This document shows positions 10,428-19,350 of a DNA stretch of 64,000 nt, one piece after another; positions within the stretch are counted from its first letter, which is position 1; the number at the start of each line of letters is the position of its first letter. This DNA is from Prevotella heparinolytica (lineage in GTDB: Bacteria > Bacteroidota > Bacteroidia > Bacteroidales > Bacteroidaceae), in assembly GCF_004342845.1 (NCBI RefSeq), contig NZ_SLXB01000006.1, forward strand, positions 1 through 64,000, in the 5' to 3' direction. The notes under the pieces were generated by a model. It saw nothing but the letters and a program-made list of their open reading frames with translations, did not search any database and was not told where the DNA came from. The position numbers were made by a program, and so were the translations under genes.

Positions 10428-11720
10428 CTATAAAAACCATGCACCAAAGCCTCCGTTTCCATGGGTAGTTACATTGAGGATGGCATCATACGCTTCTTGT
10501 GGTGTCAATCCTATCTCTTTCCCTAAATGATAGTAATACGGCTCGTTGGGGTCGGAATTAGTTGGGTCGGTGTCATAGGTATTAGTATATACTTTGAGTG
10601 GTATATTGAAACGAATCATCTCTTTCCATTCGGATTGCGGATTAGGATCATAATATGGTGCGCATATATACTTGCTTGCCCCCAGAGGCCTGCCTCCACT
10701 GCCCAGAGGCATGGGGATGATTGTTTTCTTGCCTTTCTCGCATTTCATTACCCTGACGGCCAGATAGAAATAGGGCAACAGGTTACTGCTCCTGCTGTAG
10801 ATGCTTCCATTCCCAAGTGGAACAGGCCAGCCGTCGTATATCGGATCTACTTCTTCGGCAATGTCGAACTTCATGTGTCCTTTCAGTCCCACCCAGTCTT
10901 GGTCGTATGGTGCCGTGGCGCCGTCGGTATGGAATCTTTGGAACGGCGGAAGCAGTTTCTGATTGAACAGCTCGCGTACACCGTCGGCCATGTCTTCAGT
11001 AGTCCATGTGTCACGATAGGTATATTCAAACAGCTTGGGCGTCGATAATCTTAATCGGTCAAAGCTGTTTTGTCTTTTAAAGTATTCCGATTCAATCATA
11101 TCCGGCTTATCTTTCCCGCGATAGCGTACATCTTTTACCATGAACGGCTGTCCCTTGTCATCGACATCACTGATGGAAATAAATGTTTGATACTGATCTG
11201 AATGTTCCAAAATACGGTTGTTGATAGGTTTTCCATTGCGGTCATAAAAAAACAGACACAATCCCCATAGTTTGGTAGATCCGCCAATGATGCGGACATA
11301 CTGCGGCCCCTTTTTCCCTGAGAGCTTTTCCAGATAAGTCACTGTACTCGCGGTGTCTACCTCTACTTCTATTCCTTTCGCGGTGTTGTGGATAATCACA
11401 AATTCCTCTTGCTTCCAAGGAGCCTTCTCATAGATGAAGTTACCATGAAATTTTCCTCCTCCGTGCGGATGCCCTTCTTTGAACATGACGAGACATGTAG
11501 CCCAATCCCGGAGTGCGCCATCTGGATCGGGATTGGCTAATCCCGATTCTGTGACGATGGGAGGTTTGTATAAGTCGGCAGCAGATTGCGGCATTTTTTT
11601 CCGTGTCAGGGCATTGTCTTCATAGTCCACCTTGACATTGCCGAATATAAATTTGTCACACGACGAGCATAATGCTGCAACGGTGAAAATCAGTAGGACT
11701 GTTTGAATTATTCTTTTCAT
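10428..11720 (-). CDS. Lipoprotein of unknown function (receptor operon)
   Basis: An SPII lipoprotein of 430 aa with the lipid-attachment Cys at residue 21 (AALCSSCDK). No family is recognised with confidence. It appears related to the neighbour at 11747: both have a segment with LFEYTYRDT / IFSYEYRDT, and then a YDQDWVGLKGHMKF / YDALGFKGMLRF block followed by a strand. It has a His/Gly-rich stretch near residue 85 (GHPHGGGKFHGNF) that could bind metal. The C-terminus is Gly-rich (HGNGGFGAWFL). It lies 26 bp after its paralogue and 52 bp before the DUF4876-like gene. Confidence 0.6.
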   Translation of the reverse strand: MKRIIQTVLLIFTVAALCSSCDKFIFGNVKVDYEDNALTRKKMPQSAADLYKPPIVTESGLANPDPDGALRDWATCLVMFKEGHPHGGGKFHGNFIYEKAPWKQEEFVIIHNTAKGIEVEVDTASTVTYLEKLSGKKGPQYVRIIGGSTKLWGLCLFFYDRNGKPINNRILEHSDQYQTFISISDVDDKGQPFMVKDVRYRGKDKPDMIESEYFKRQNSFDRLRLSTPKLFEYTYRDTWTTEDMADGVRELFNQKLLPPFQRFHTDGATAPYDQDWVGLKGHMKFDIAEEVDPIYDGWPVPLGNGSIYSRSSNLLPYFYLAVRVMKCEKGKKTIIPMPLGSGGRPLGASKYICAPYYDPNPQSEWKEMIRFNIPLKVYTNTYDTDPTNSDPNEPYYYHLGKEIGLTPQEAYDAILNVTTHGNGGFGAWFL

Positions 11721-11746
11721 TTTAGATTGTTTAGAATATCATTTGT

Positions 11747-13075
11747 TTACATGGTTATCTTAGGAATACGGTTGAAAAAACTTTCATCCCCCCAGAACAT
11801 GGCTTGCATATCAGTCTTGTCTGCCTTGGGGTAGAAGTGGCGGATATCATCCATACACTTCTCCCGATCCCCATCGAGGTCGGCAATCACCCTGAAGGCG
11901 ATGGGATAGTCGATATCGAAACTGTTCCAAGCTGTCTGAAGTGCATTATAGTTGTATACGCCGCCATTGACGTTGTTGTCGGTGTTGCCGTACTTTCCTA
12001 ATTGGTTCTCGTTGGCGGGGATGGAGACCCTATTTAGAATATGGCATATGCAGACTCTCATTTGGAATGCAATATTGGATTCCTTGAAGCGGAGCATGCC
12101 TTTGAAGCCCAAAGCATCGTAGGGTGCTCCGTCGTCCAGCGATCTTTTTTCCCTGAGTCGTATCACCGTGTTGCCTGAACGAAGCCGGTTCATGTCGTCA
12201 TAATCGGTTAAATCTTTTCCAAGTTCCTCCTCAACTGGGTCGGTATCACGATACTCATAGCTGAAAATATCAGGTACCTTCTCGTTCAGTCTGAAATTGT
12301 TGATGGTTTGATAGAGCCTAAACCTTTTGCCTGTAACAGGGTCATCGTATGGCTCGGTTGCTGCAGGCTTCATGGAATTTTCAACGGATTTCTCCGTCAA
12401 CTCATCACTGTATCTCACCCCATTGACTTGATTGTTATCATCGAGCGCATAGATATTCGAAGGAGAAATTCTGGATGCTTCAATTCTTTTCCCGTTAACA
12501 TCTTCGGCGAAAGCGTATTTGCTGTAATAAACGCTGTCTAAAGACATGGGATAAACCAACTGCCGGCCATTCAGGGAATAATTTTGAATGGTAAAGAAGT
12601 GCTGGTGCACCAGCAGGGTGGAGTTATCCTCGTCGTCGGAATAATAACCCGAGAACTGATGGTTGATTAGCATACCGTTGACATCATAGTACTTCAGTTC
12701 AAGGCCATAGTGATACTTTTCCGATTTGATGACATCAAAAGCCTTCCTGTCGGATGTAATCGTGATGTTCCCGTTTTCGTCTTTCGACAACGCTATCTCC
12801 TGAACAAGAGGGATAGGAGTTGGTTTACTGCCACTTTCAAATGCGATGTATGTATCGTCTCGGTTATCTAATTTATGATCGGACTTCCGGGCCAGTCTCA
12901 AGATAAGTTGTACCGAGTAAATCTGCTCATGTCCTTTTACATCCCGTTCTATTGATGATGGCGGGGCTTTGACTATCTTTTTCAGAAAATTATCCACACT
13001 CTCTTCAGAGCAACTACCCAGCAACAAGAGTACACAAAGTATGGGTATTATAGAATGGATATTATTATTTTTCAT
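11747..13075 (-). CDS. Lipoprotein of unknown function, paralogue of neighbour
   Basis: An SPII lipoprotein of 442 aa. The lipid Cys is residue 22, followed by SEES, an acidic stretch like the signal that sends Bacteroidota lipoproteins to the cell surface. The protein is mixed beta, with YSVQLILRLARKSDHKLD early and a repeated EYRDT/GFKGMLRF arrangement also seen in the gene at 10428. Duplication followed by divergence is inferred. It starts 4 bp after the receptor stop codon, so translation is probably coupled. Confidence 0.6.
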   Translation of the reverse strand: MKNNNIHSIIPILCVLLLLGSCSEESVDNFLKKIVKAPPSSIERDVKGHEQIYSVQLILRLARKSDHKLDNRDDTYIAFESGSKPTPIPLVQEIALSKDENGNITITSDRKAFDVIKSEKYHYGLELKYYDVNGMLINHQFSGYYSDDEDNSTLLVHQHFFTIQNYSLNGRQLVYPMSLDSVYYSKYAFAEDVNGKRIEASRISPSNIYALDDNNQVNGVRYSDELTEKSVENSMKPAATEPYDDPVTGKRFRLYQTINNFRLNEKVPDIFSYEYRDTDPVEEELGKDLTDYDDMNRLRSGNTVIRLREKRSLDDGAPYDALGFKGMLRFKESNIAFQMRVCICHILNRVSIPANENQLGKYGNTDNNVNGGVYNYNALQTAWNSFDIDYPIAFRVIADLDGDREKCMDDIRHFYPKADKTDMQAMFWGDESFFNRIPKITM

Positions 13076-13079
13076 TTTG

Positions 13080-15476
13080 TTAGAATTTTATTATTGTCTT
13101 GAATATTACGTTTGAACCTCTTGCATGGGCATAATACCTGAATCGGTCAGTGTATTCTTTATACAGGGTATTGAGTATGTTGTCACCTATTATCATCAGT
13201 TTCAATTCTCTCTGTCCGGGCAGTCTCATGCTCCATTCTGCTGTTCCGTTGAGCAAAGCATAGGCAGGTGGGGAGTCGGGTACCAAATCTTTATCCGGAT
13301 CGAAGTGCGTTTGTTTGGTTACGTAGACACCCGATAGCGATACGGATGCATTGTGTTTCCCTTCACGGCCGATTTTCCAATTATAGGTGCCCGACATGCC
13401 ATAGCGGTCGGAAGGCATGAAAGGCAGCCATTCGTCTTGCGTGAGATTACGGGCATAGATCCATTCGCCCTTGGCCGTGATGGTGAGGCCGGCAATCGGA
13501 GTGACCGTTGCCGTAATGTCGCCTCCTGTCAACATCACATCATCTTGTCCGAAAATAAACTTCGGATATTTGCCACTGGGATGGTTATGGAATCGGTTCA
13601 ACCCTTTCCCAATGGCGTCATAGATGTAGTTGTGTACACGCTGATAAAAGAAGCTCGGTTCTATGGAATACCATTCCGTGTGGTATCTCGTGCCGAATAC
13701 AGCCTTGTATCCATGCTCGCTGGTCAGCTTTCGGTTACCCACCACCCAATGGGTGCCGTGATGCAACCCTGTGGCATAGAGTTCATTGATATCGGGCGGA
13801 CGCCACGACCATCCGACGTTGGCACGTGCATCCCATCGGTCGGAGAGCTGATAGTGGGCGGCTAGGCTGGCTGTGAAGTTGCTGTATACTTTGAAATCCT
13901 TGTAGTATTTGTAACTCTTCAGACTGGTATACCCGTCCACATCCATCGCTCTGAAATCGTAGCGCATGCCGAGGGAGCACTGAAGTCGTCCGATTTTTGC
14001 TTGTTGCAGCAAGAATCCTCCCATGGTAAGGGCCGCATAGTTGGGAATAAAAGCTGGCTGTTTAGTACCCGGATAATTGTAGTTGGACTGATAGCTGCCC
14101 GAGAGTCCGGACTCAGTCGTCATGTCCCACCGTTTCCACTTGGCATTCCACAACAGGTCTGTTTTGTAAGTAGTGAGGATAAGATCCTGCACAGGTATCC
14201 AACTGTACTTGTCTTGTTTCCGGTTTTCGAATTCCCATCTCAGGTTATCTTGATAAGAGAGGATGAGCGATAGCTTGTGATTCTTGTTGATCTCCCATTT
14301 GATGTCACCCTTCAAGGTGAAGTGTTGTGCTTGTTGGAAAGGCGGCTTAATATCGTAGGAGAATGGCTTGAACGAACTGTTATCTGGTCTTCCTGCCGCA
14401 AAACGTGCCAGCAACTGGTCGATGTCGGATATTCTGCTAGCATAATAGATGCCGCTTCGTGAGTAGTAAAGGCTTGTGTACAGCGTTGCTGTGATGTTTC
14501 TGTTCTGATAACCGGCCAAAGCCGACATGCTGATATTGTTGAATCCTGTATTGTTCAGGATATATTCGGCAGTCGAGTAGTCGCCTGCTTTCTGATACAT
14601 GCCATGCAGCCGCAGCCCCACGTGTTTATATCCCATCTCCACCGTGGCCGTTCCGTTATATCCGCGGGCATTGCTATCGTAGCCCATGTTGACGGTTCCT
14701 CCGGCTTTGAGGCGTCGATGCCCATAGGGAAGGGCGGCCTGATTGAGCAGCACCACACCTCCCATTGCTCCATAACCGTAGCGTATGGACTCGGCTCCTT
14801 TCACCACCTCTATCATGTTGGCGCCACTGTAATCTATTTCCGGTGCATGATCTTCGCCCCAACTCTGGCTCTCCAAGCGTACACCGTCGTTCAGAAGAAG
14901 GATGCGGCTGCTGTGCATGCCTTGAATGACGGGTTTGGCAATGGTGTTTCCGGTGCTGATGGAGCTTACACCCGGTACGGTTTCCAGCAGTTTTGCTAAA
15001 GAGGCAGAGCCTACCTTTTCGAGTGCGTCCTGCCGTATGGTGGCTGTTTGCTGCAACACCGAGGTGTGCTTGCGCTGGGCAACGACCGTAACTTCCGAGA
15101 TTTGCTTTATATCTTCGCGCAGAAACAGGTCTATGGTTTTTGATACATCCGCTCTGACAGTTATCTCCAATGGTGCGAAGCCCACATAGCTGACCCTCAC
15201 CTTGATGCTTTTGAGCCGTGTTTTAAACCGGATGACGCAGCGGCCGTCAACCGCCGTCACCCGTGGTTCCATCGCTTCATCGCAATAGACCACGGCTCCC
15301 GCAATCGGCTCGCGGCTATCCTCTTGCATCACCCTGAATGTTTGTCTCATTTCCGTTTCTTCCTCCACTGCCGGCGTATGAGGCAAAAGCCCGGCGCAAA
15401 CATTACAGGGAGCGGAGGACAACATGAGCATGATAAACAGTACTTTAGATACTGCAAAAAAAAGATTCTTCTTCAT
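13080..15476 (-). CDS. TonB-dependent outer-membrane receptor
   Basis: A 798-aa receptor. The order is signal peptide (about 1-28), a carboxypeptidase-like beta-sandwich (about 45-118, REPIAGAVVYCDEAM...VSYVGFAPLEI), a plug (about 125-240, with LLETVPGVSSIS and MIEVVKGAESIRYGYGAMGG) and a 22-stranded barrel ending in Phe (NVIFKTIIKF). It is not of the SusC size or type (about 1000 aa) and is closer to metal-complex or cobalamin receptors. It heads a minus-strand series with three lipoproteins, and a His-rich membrane protein is encoded 346 bp upstream. Substrate unknown; a metal or metal complex is inferred. Confidence 0.85.
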   Translation of the reverse strand: MKKNLFFAVSKVLFIMLMLSSAPCNVCAGLLPHTPAVEEETEMRQTFRVMQEDSREPIAGAVVYCDEAMEPRVTAVDGRCVIRFKTRLKSIKVRVSYVGFAPLEITVRADVSKTIDLFLREDIKQISEVTVVAQRKHTSVLQQTATIRQDALEKVGSASLAKLLETVPGVSSISTGNTIAKPVIQGMHSSRILLLNDGVRLESQSWGEDHAPEIDYSGANMIEVVKGAESIRYGYGAMGGVVLLNQAALPYGHRRLKAGGTVNMGYDSNARGYNGTATVEMGYKHVGLRLHGMYQKAGDYSTAEYILNNTGFNNISMSALAGYQNRNITATLYTSLYYSRSGIYYASRISDIDQLLARFAAGRPDNSSFKPFSYDIKPPFQQAQHFTLKGDIKWEINKNHKLSLILSYQDNLRWEFENRKQDKYSWIPVQDLILTTYKTDLLWNAKWKRWDMTTESGLSGSYQSNYNYPGTKQPAFIPNYAALTMGGFLLQQAKIGRLQCSLGMRYDFRAMDVDGYTSLKSYKYYKDFKVYSNFTASLAAHYQLSDRWDARANVGWSWRPPDINELYATGLHHGTHWVVGNRKLTSEHGYKAVFGTRYHTEWYSIEPSFFYQRVHNYIYDAIGKGLNRFHNHPSGKYPKFIFGQDDVMLTGGDITATVTPIAGLTITAKGEWIYARNLTQDEWLPFMPSDRYGMSGTYNWKIGREGKHNASVSLSGVYVTKQTHFDPDKDLVPDSPPAYALLNGTAEWSMRLPGQRELKLMIIGDNILNTLYKEYTDRFRYYAHARGSNVIFKTIIKF

Positions 15477-15822
15477 ATAGACAGATTATAGAAAAAAGAT
15501 GTGAGTTTTGGAATTGGTTCGGACTTGGACGGCATATGCGCTCTCCTGCCACCTTCTCCCACAGATGTTTCCGTTTTTGCAGGAGGTGATGGCAGATTCT
15601 TCCCTTTCTCTGTTATTCGCGAAGACAATGTCCCGAACCCGCATTCCGGCTTTTCCCATTCTCGGCCATCACGCAGTTTGGCATGTTCTTCTCTGAAAGA
15701 GAAAACGGCAAAAGGAAGAGGAACGGAAAAGAGAAAGCGGAACGGAAGAGAAAGATTGCTTCCAAACCAACGATACAGACGCGACTCTGAAAAAGAATCG
15801 CCTCAGAAAAAATATTTCTATA
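15477..15822. other. Long leader region upstream of the receptor
   Basis: 346 bp between the His-rich protein gene and the receptor. On the minus strand, 15590-15670 has features that loosely recall a cobalamin riboswitch: a GGGAA at about 15652-15657, a C/G-rich stem, and CTGCCATCA at about 15588-15597. Key invariant strings are not all present. 15690-15780 is purine-rich on the plus strand. No credible gene. Confidence 0.3.
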
Positions 15823-16137
15823 TCAAAACGAGAAAGGAGGAGCCCGGAGGCTGATGGTTTTATTAGAATTGCGACACTTGATGTGTTCCGTCGAAAGAAC
15901 ACTCAGCACACACAACAGGACGAAAAGTACCGGTGCGGTCGCATAAGAAACGGTAAACGAAGGAGAGAAGAAAGAGGAAAGAAAGAAAATGGTCTCCACC
16001 TCGGCTTCGGAGTGTTCATGTTCTCCTTTGAAGGGGTGAGAGTGTGAAATAATCACGCCATTCACCACATGTGAGTGGGTGAACAGCGTAATGCCTCCCA
16101 AATAAGCAATGAACAGCAGAGGGAGGAACCACTTCAT
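15823..16137 (-). CDS. His-rich small membrane protein
   Basis: A 104-aa protein. An N-terminal hydrophobic segment (MKWFLPLLFIAYLGGITLF) is followed by THSHVVNGVIISHSHPFKG and EHEHSEAE: six His within about 25 residues in three HxH pairs. A second hydrophobic segment (ATAPVLFVLLCVLSVL) lies near residue 70. The pattern suggests a periplasm-facing metal-binding loop between membrane anchors. The ATG at 16137 is chosen because it begins the signal-like helix; an in-frame extension upstream lacks such a feature. It lies upstream of a TonB receptor on the same strand, which supports a metal-uptake or metal-sensing role (inference). No Pfam family is recognised. Confidence 0.7.
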   Translation of the reverse strand: MKWFLPLLFIAYLGGITLFTHSHVVNGVIISHSHPFKGEHEHSEAEVETIFFLSSFFSPSFTVSYATAPVLFVLLCVLSVLSTEHIKCRNSNKTISLRAPPFSF

Positions 16138-16352
16138 TATAGTCCTAAGTTTCTTCAATGTCTCTGAATAAATTCGGGTTGCGAAGGTAAGCATATTTAC
16201 AATAAAAAGCAAGCAAATGCGCATGTTTATGCAATGGCATACTGTTAAATACCTATTTATTGTTATTTGTGAAGCGTGGATGTAGGCAGTGCATATCTGT
16301 TCCGAAAGTCGATGGCGTCAAGCTTTCACCGGATGTGGAAAGATAATGCCAT
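16138..16352. promoter_or_regulatory. Putative promoter and inverted repeat
   Basis: On the minus strand TACCTTCG (plus strand 16183-16190) is a one-mismatch -7 box, and TTTG (plus strand CAAA 16214-16217) could be the -33 with a somewhat long spacer. An inverted repeat TATGC-AATG-GCATA at 16228-16241 sits just upstream and may be an operator for a metal-responsive regulator. This is weak evidence. Confidence 0.35.
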
Positions 16353-16655
16353 TTTCTAAAACAGATGAGGGGCTGCATCCTATCGGGCGGATATTTCCTG
16401 AATGCACCGGTACGTAGCGGTCAGGCAGAAAAGAAGAGAGCCTTTTACGCCGAATGCCCTCCCCTTGTTTGACAGCTGCAAGCCTTTGTCGTGACAGACG
16501 CAAGTGTTCAAGCCGACAGACACAAGTGTTTGAGCCGTCAGACGCAAGTATCTGACAGGGCAGGGGTAAACGCTTGATAAACAGTGGGATTTGGTTTAAA
16601 AAAAACAAGCCGCCGGATGAGGTCATCGACCTGCTTCTTGTCCCGGGCTCAGGTA
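16353..16655. repeat. Dispersed intergenic element, copy A
   Basis: About 303 bp, similar along its length to 24208-24526 in the same orientation. Shared blocks include GAGGGGCTGCATCCT, CTTTTACGCCG, GACAGCTGCAA, AAACGCTTGATAA and TCGACCTGCTTCTT. Its centre (16471-16580) is five tandem 22-bp units. It lies downstream of hemW. No transposase frame and no clear long terminal inverted repeats are seen. Confidence 0.85.
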
Positions 16656-16799
16656 ATGTCTTCCTCGGTGTGGAAAGCATCGTTCCTCGGTGTCGGAGAA
16701 ATCGCAGGATTTGGTGAGGATGATAATCCTTTACAAAAGGGACGCCTTTACCCATATAACGGCCGGACGGAAGCGTGTCGGGCGAAATGGGAACTGCCT

Positions 16800-17927
16800 T
16801 TAAACAAACATCAGGTCGCTGATGATGCCGTCGGAGATAAAGATACCTGTATGGCTGAGGCGCAGGTGTTGGTTTTTCGTTTTCAGTTTGCCGCTTCTTA
16901 TGTAAGGTTCGGCAGTGTTTATGCAATGCTGCCATAGTTCGGTGCCGAACCTCTGCTTCACCTCTTCTAAAGATACTCCCCACATGGTGCGCAAAGAGGT
17001 CATGATGTATTCGTTATAACGGGTGGGCTTGTCCAGATACTCGGTTTCGCAGGTGTGCTGTCCGGTCTCCATGGAGCGGATGTAGCGGCTTAGTGAGGCA
17101 ATGTTCCACTCTCGCGTGTCAATGTCGAACGAGTGTGCCGAGGGGCCGCAGCCCAAGTAAGGAATGCCTTTCCAGTAGGAAGTGTTGTGGCGCGAATACA
17201 TGCCGGGTTTGCAGAAGTTGGATATCTCGTAATGTTCGTATCCGGCCGCGCCGAGCTTGTCGGTCAGCATGGCGAAGAAGCGTGTGCTGCTCTCCTCGTC
17301 CACCTCGTGGATGCGGCGGGCTTTCAGCATTTGATAGATGCGGGTGTTCTTCTCATACGTCAGGTGGTAGGCGGAGATGTGCTCTGCGTCGAGGCTGACG
17401 GCTTGTTGCAGGTCGTGTTCCCATCGGCTGTCCGTTTCGCCCGGCAGGCCATAGATAAGGTCGATGCTGATGTTTCCGAAACCGGCTTCCCGGCAATGCG
17501 CTATGGCTCTTACGGCCTGCCGGGCATCGTGCCGGCGATTCAGCAGTTTCAGCGTGGCATCGTCAAAAGTCTGTATGCCTATGCTGATGCGGTTGAAAGG
17601 AAGGCTGTGCAGCATGGCCGCATACTTTTCCGTCAGGTCGTCAGGATTGGCTTCGAGCGTTATCTCGTGGGTGGATTCCAGTCCGTAGACGGATTCGATG
17701 GTTTCGAATATCTGCCTGAAGTCCTCTTCGGCCAGTTGCGAGGGAGTGCCACCTCCAAGGTAGACGGTCTCCACCGGCTCTCCTTTCAGATAGTCTTTGC
17801 GCAGCCGCAGTTCTTGGCAAAGGGCACGGACGTATTGCGATTTTAATTCCGAACGGGTAGTGGAGTAGAAATCGCAATAGATGCAACGCGTTTCGCAAAA
17901 AGGAACATGAATGTAGATACCTGCCAT
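16800..17927 (-). CDS. hemW: Radical SAM heme chaperone HemW
   Basis: A cytoplasmic radical-SAM protein of 375 aa. The cluster motif CETRCIYCDF (CxxxCxxC) is at residues 10-17, the SAM/GGE-like segment is VYLGGGTPSQL, and the C-terminal HemN-like winged domain ends with GIFISDGIISDLMFV. HemW proteins were once called oxygen-independent coproporphyrinogen III oxidases. They lack the extra N-terminal residues of true HemN and are now viewed as heme-trafficking proteins. A -7 box, CAAAAATA (plus strand 17950-17957), is 22 bp upstream of the start. It is divergent from the PUL gene at 18094. Confidence 0.92.
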   Translation of the reverse strand: MAGIYIHVPFCETRCIYCDFYSTTRSELKSQYVRALCQELRLRKDYLKGEPVETVYLGGGTPSQLAEEDFRQIFETIESVYGLESTHEITLEANPDDLTEKYAAMLHSLPFNRISIGIQTFDDATLKLLNRRHDARQAVRAIAHCREAGFGNISIDLIYGLPGETDSRWEHDLQQAVSLDAEHISAYHLTYEKNTRIYQMLKARRIHEVDEESSTRFFAMLTDKLGAAGYEHYEISNFCKPGMYSRHNTSYWKGIPYLGCGPSAHSFDIDTREWNIASLSRYIRSMETGQHTCETEYLDKPTRYNEYIMTSLRTMWGVSLEEVKQRFGTELWQHCINTAEPYIRSGKLKTKNQHLRLSHTGIFISDGIISDLMFV

Positions 17928-18055
17928 GATGCTGATGAAAATTTTGTTGCAAAAATAAGTTTTTGAGGGGAGAATGTGATGCTTCGGGCAGGGGTTTGAC
18001 TGAATTTTTACCCTTTTTGAAATAATTATGCATGTATAAACCGATGGGAAGAGTG

Positions 18056-18063
18056 TAAATTTG
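18056..18063 (+). promoter_or_regulatory. -7 box at the left end of the PUL
   Basis: TAAATTTG matches TAnnTTTG and lies 30 bp before the DUF2264 gene. It is the only good promoter match before the first three enzyme genes. Confidence 0.5.
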
Positions 18064-18093
18064 CAACATGGAAAAACGACTTAAACAGATATC

Positions 18094-19350
18094 ATGAAAA
18101 CAATGAAATGCCTGTGGCTGCTCTTGGCGGCAGTCCTGTTGCTGCCTGCGCACGACGTGGCAGCCAAAAATAAGAAAGAAAAAGAAGTGACCGACCGTGA
18201 GCTTTGGTGCGGTGTGCTCTATCGGATGGCCGCTCCCGTGTTGTCCGGCATGAGCGAAGGAAAGCTTCAGGAACGCATGCTGGTGGAGCTCAGCCCCACT
18301 TGGGATGGACGGGACAAGCGTGTGACCTACATGGAATGCTTCGGCCGCCTGATGGCAGGTCTGGCTCCCTGGCTCTCCTTGCCTGACGACGATACTGCCG
18401 AAGGCAAGCAACGCAAGCAGCTGCGTGAGTGGGCTTTGAAAAGCTACGTGCAGGCCGTAGACCCCGAAAGCGGGGATTACTTGCTGTGGCGCAAGGAAGG
18501 CCAGCCCTTGGTGGATGCTGCTTACGTGGCCGAAAGCTTTCTGCGCGGTTATGAGTCCCTGTGGTTGCCGCTGGACGGTCTGACGAAACAGCGTTACATC
18601 GAAGAGTTCACCCGGCTGCGCCGTGTAGACCCTCCCTACACCAACTGGCTGTTGTTCTCCTCCACCGTGGAGTGCTTCCTGCGCAAGGCAGGGGCTAAGA
18701 GTGACACCTATCGCATTGTTTCCGCCCTTCGCAAGGTGGAAGAGTGGTATGTGGGCGACGGTTGGTATTCCGACGGGCCGGGCTTTGCTTTCGATTATTA
18801 TAACAGCTATGTGCTGCATCCCATGTATGTGGAGTGCCTTGAGGTCTTCACCGATAGCGGTAAGAACCGGGTGTGGAATGCCTCCGACTGTAACTTCCAG
18901 CGTGCGCAGAAGCGCATGCAGCGTTTTGGTCTTATTCTGGAGCGCTTCATCTCTCCCGAAGGAGCGTTCCCGGTGTTCGGACGTTCCATCACCTATCGTA
19001 CGGGCATCCTTCAGCCACTTGCTTTGCTGGCATGGCGCGGCTGGCTGCCCCAAGAGTTGCCCGGCGGACAGGTGCGTGCTGCCATGACTGCCGTTATCAA
19101 ACGCATGTTTGCCGACGACCGCAATTTCAACGAACAGGGATTCCTCACATTGGGCTTCAATGGCTCGCAACCCAACATCTCGGATTGGTACACGAATAAC
19201 GGCAGCTTGTATATGGCCTCGCTGGCTTTCTTGCCGCTGGGATTGCCTGCCGACCATCCTTTCTGGACAGATGCTTCCCTTCCGTGGACTTCGAAAAAGG
19301 CATGGGGAGGAGAAGATTTCCCCAAAGACCATGCTTTCTATGAGAAATAA
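18094..19350 (+). CDS. DUF2264 protein, putative GH154-like hydrolase
   Basis: An exported protein of 418 aa with a signal peptide (about 1-24, ending HDVAA). The rest is an (alpha/alpha)-barrel-like DUF2264 domain: MECFGRLMAGLAPWL, VDAAYVAESFLRGYESLW, TNWLLFSSTVECFL, and a GDGWYSDGPGFAFDYYNSYVL block with conserved acidic and aromatic residues. As I recall, DUF2264 proteins overlap CAZy family GH154, where a beta-glucuronidase acting on arabinogalactan is known. That link is from memory and should be checked. It overlaps the next gene by 11 bp, indicating translational coupling. Confidence 0.8.
   Translation: MKTMKCLWLLLAAVLLLPAHDVAAKNKKEKEVTDRELWCGVLYRMAAPVLSGMSEGKLQERMLVELSPTWDGRDKRVTYMECFGRLMAGLAPWLSLPDDDTAEGKQRKQLREWALKSYVQAVDPESGDYLLWRKEGQPLVDAAYVAESFLRGYESLWLPLDGLTKQRYIEEFTRLRRVDPPYTNWLLFSSTVECFLRKAGAKSDTYRIVSALRKVEEWYVGDGWYSDGPGFAFDYYNSYVLHPMYVECLEVFTDSGKNRVWNASDCNFQRAQKRMQRFGLILERFISPEGAFPVFGRSITYRTGILQPLALLAWRGWLPQELPGGQVRAAMTAVIKRMFADDRNFNEQGFLTLGFNGSQPNISDWYTNNGSLYMASLAFLPLGLPADHPFWTDASLPWTSKKAWGGEDFPKDHAFYEK

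Noticed and set aside
13080..15476. SusC-type receptor forming a second PUL with the GH43 gene
   Set aside because: The receptor is about 800 aa, not the SusC size, no SusD-type protein is present, and the GH43 gene is separated by the small secreted protein gene and 1 kb of gene-poor sequence.
15501..15854. Plus-strand frame of 117 codons in the receptor leader
   Set aside because: Low-complexity basic sequence from a purine-rich tract, antisense to the leader; no start signal or homology recognised.
16318..16983. Minus-strand frame of about 220 codons through the dispersed element
   Set aside because: It overlaps the 3' end of hemW in another frame and crosses the tandem repeats. The similarity to a frame in copy B comes from the repeated DNA itself.
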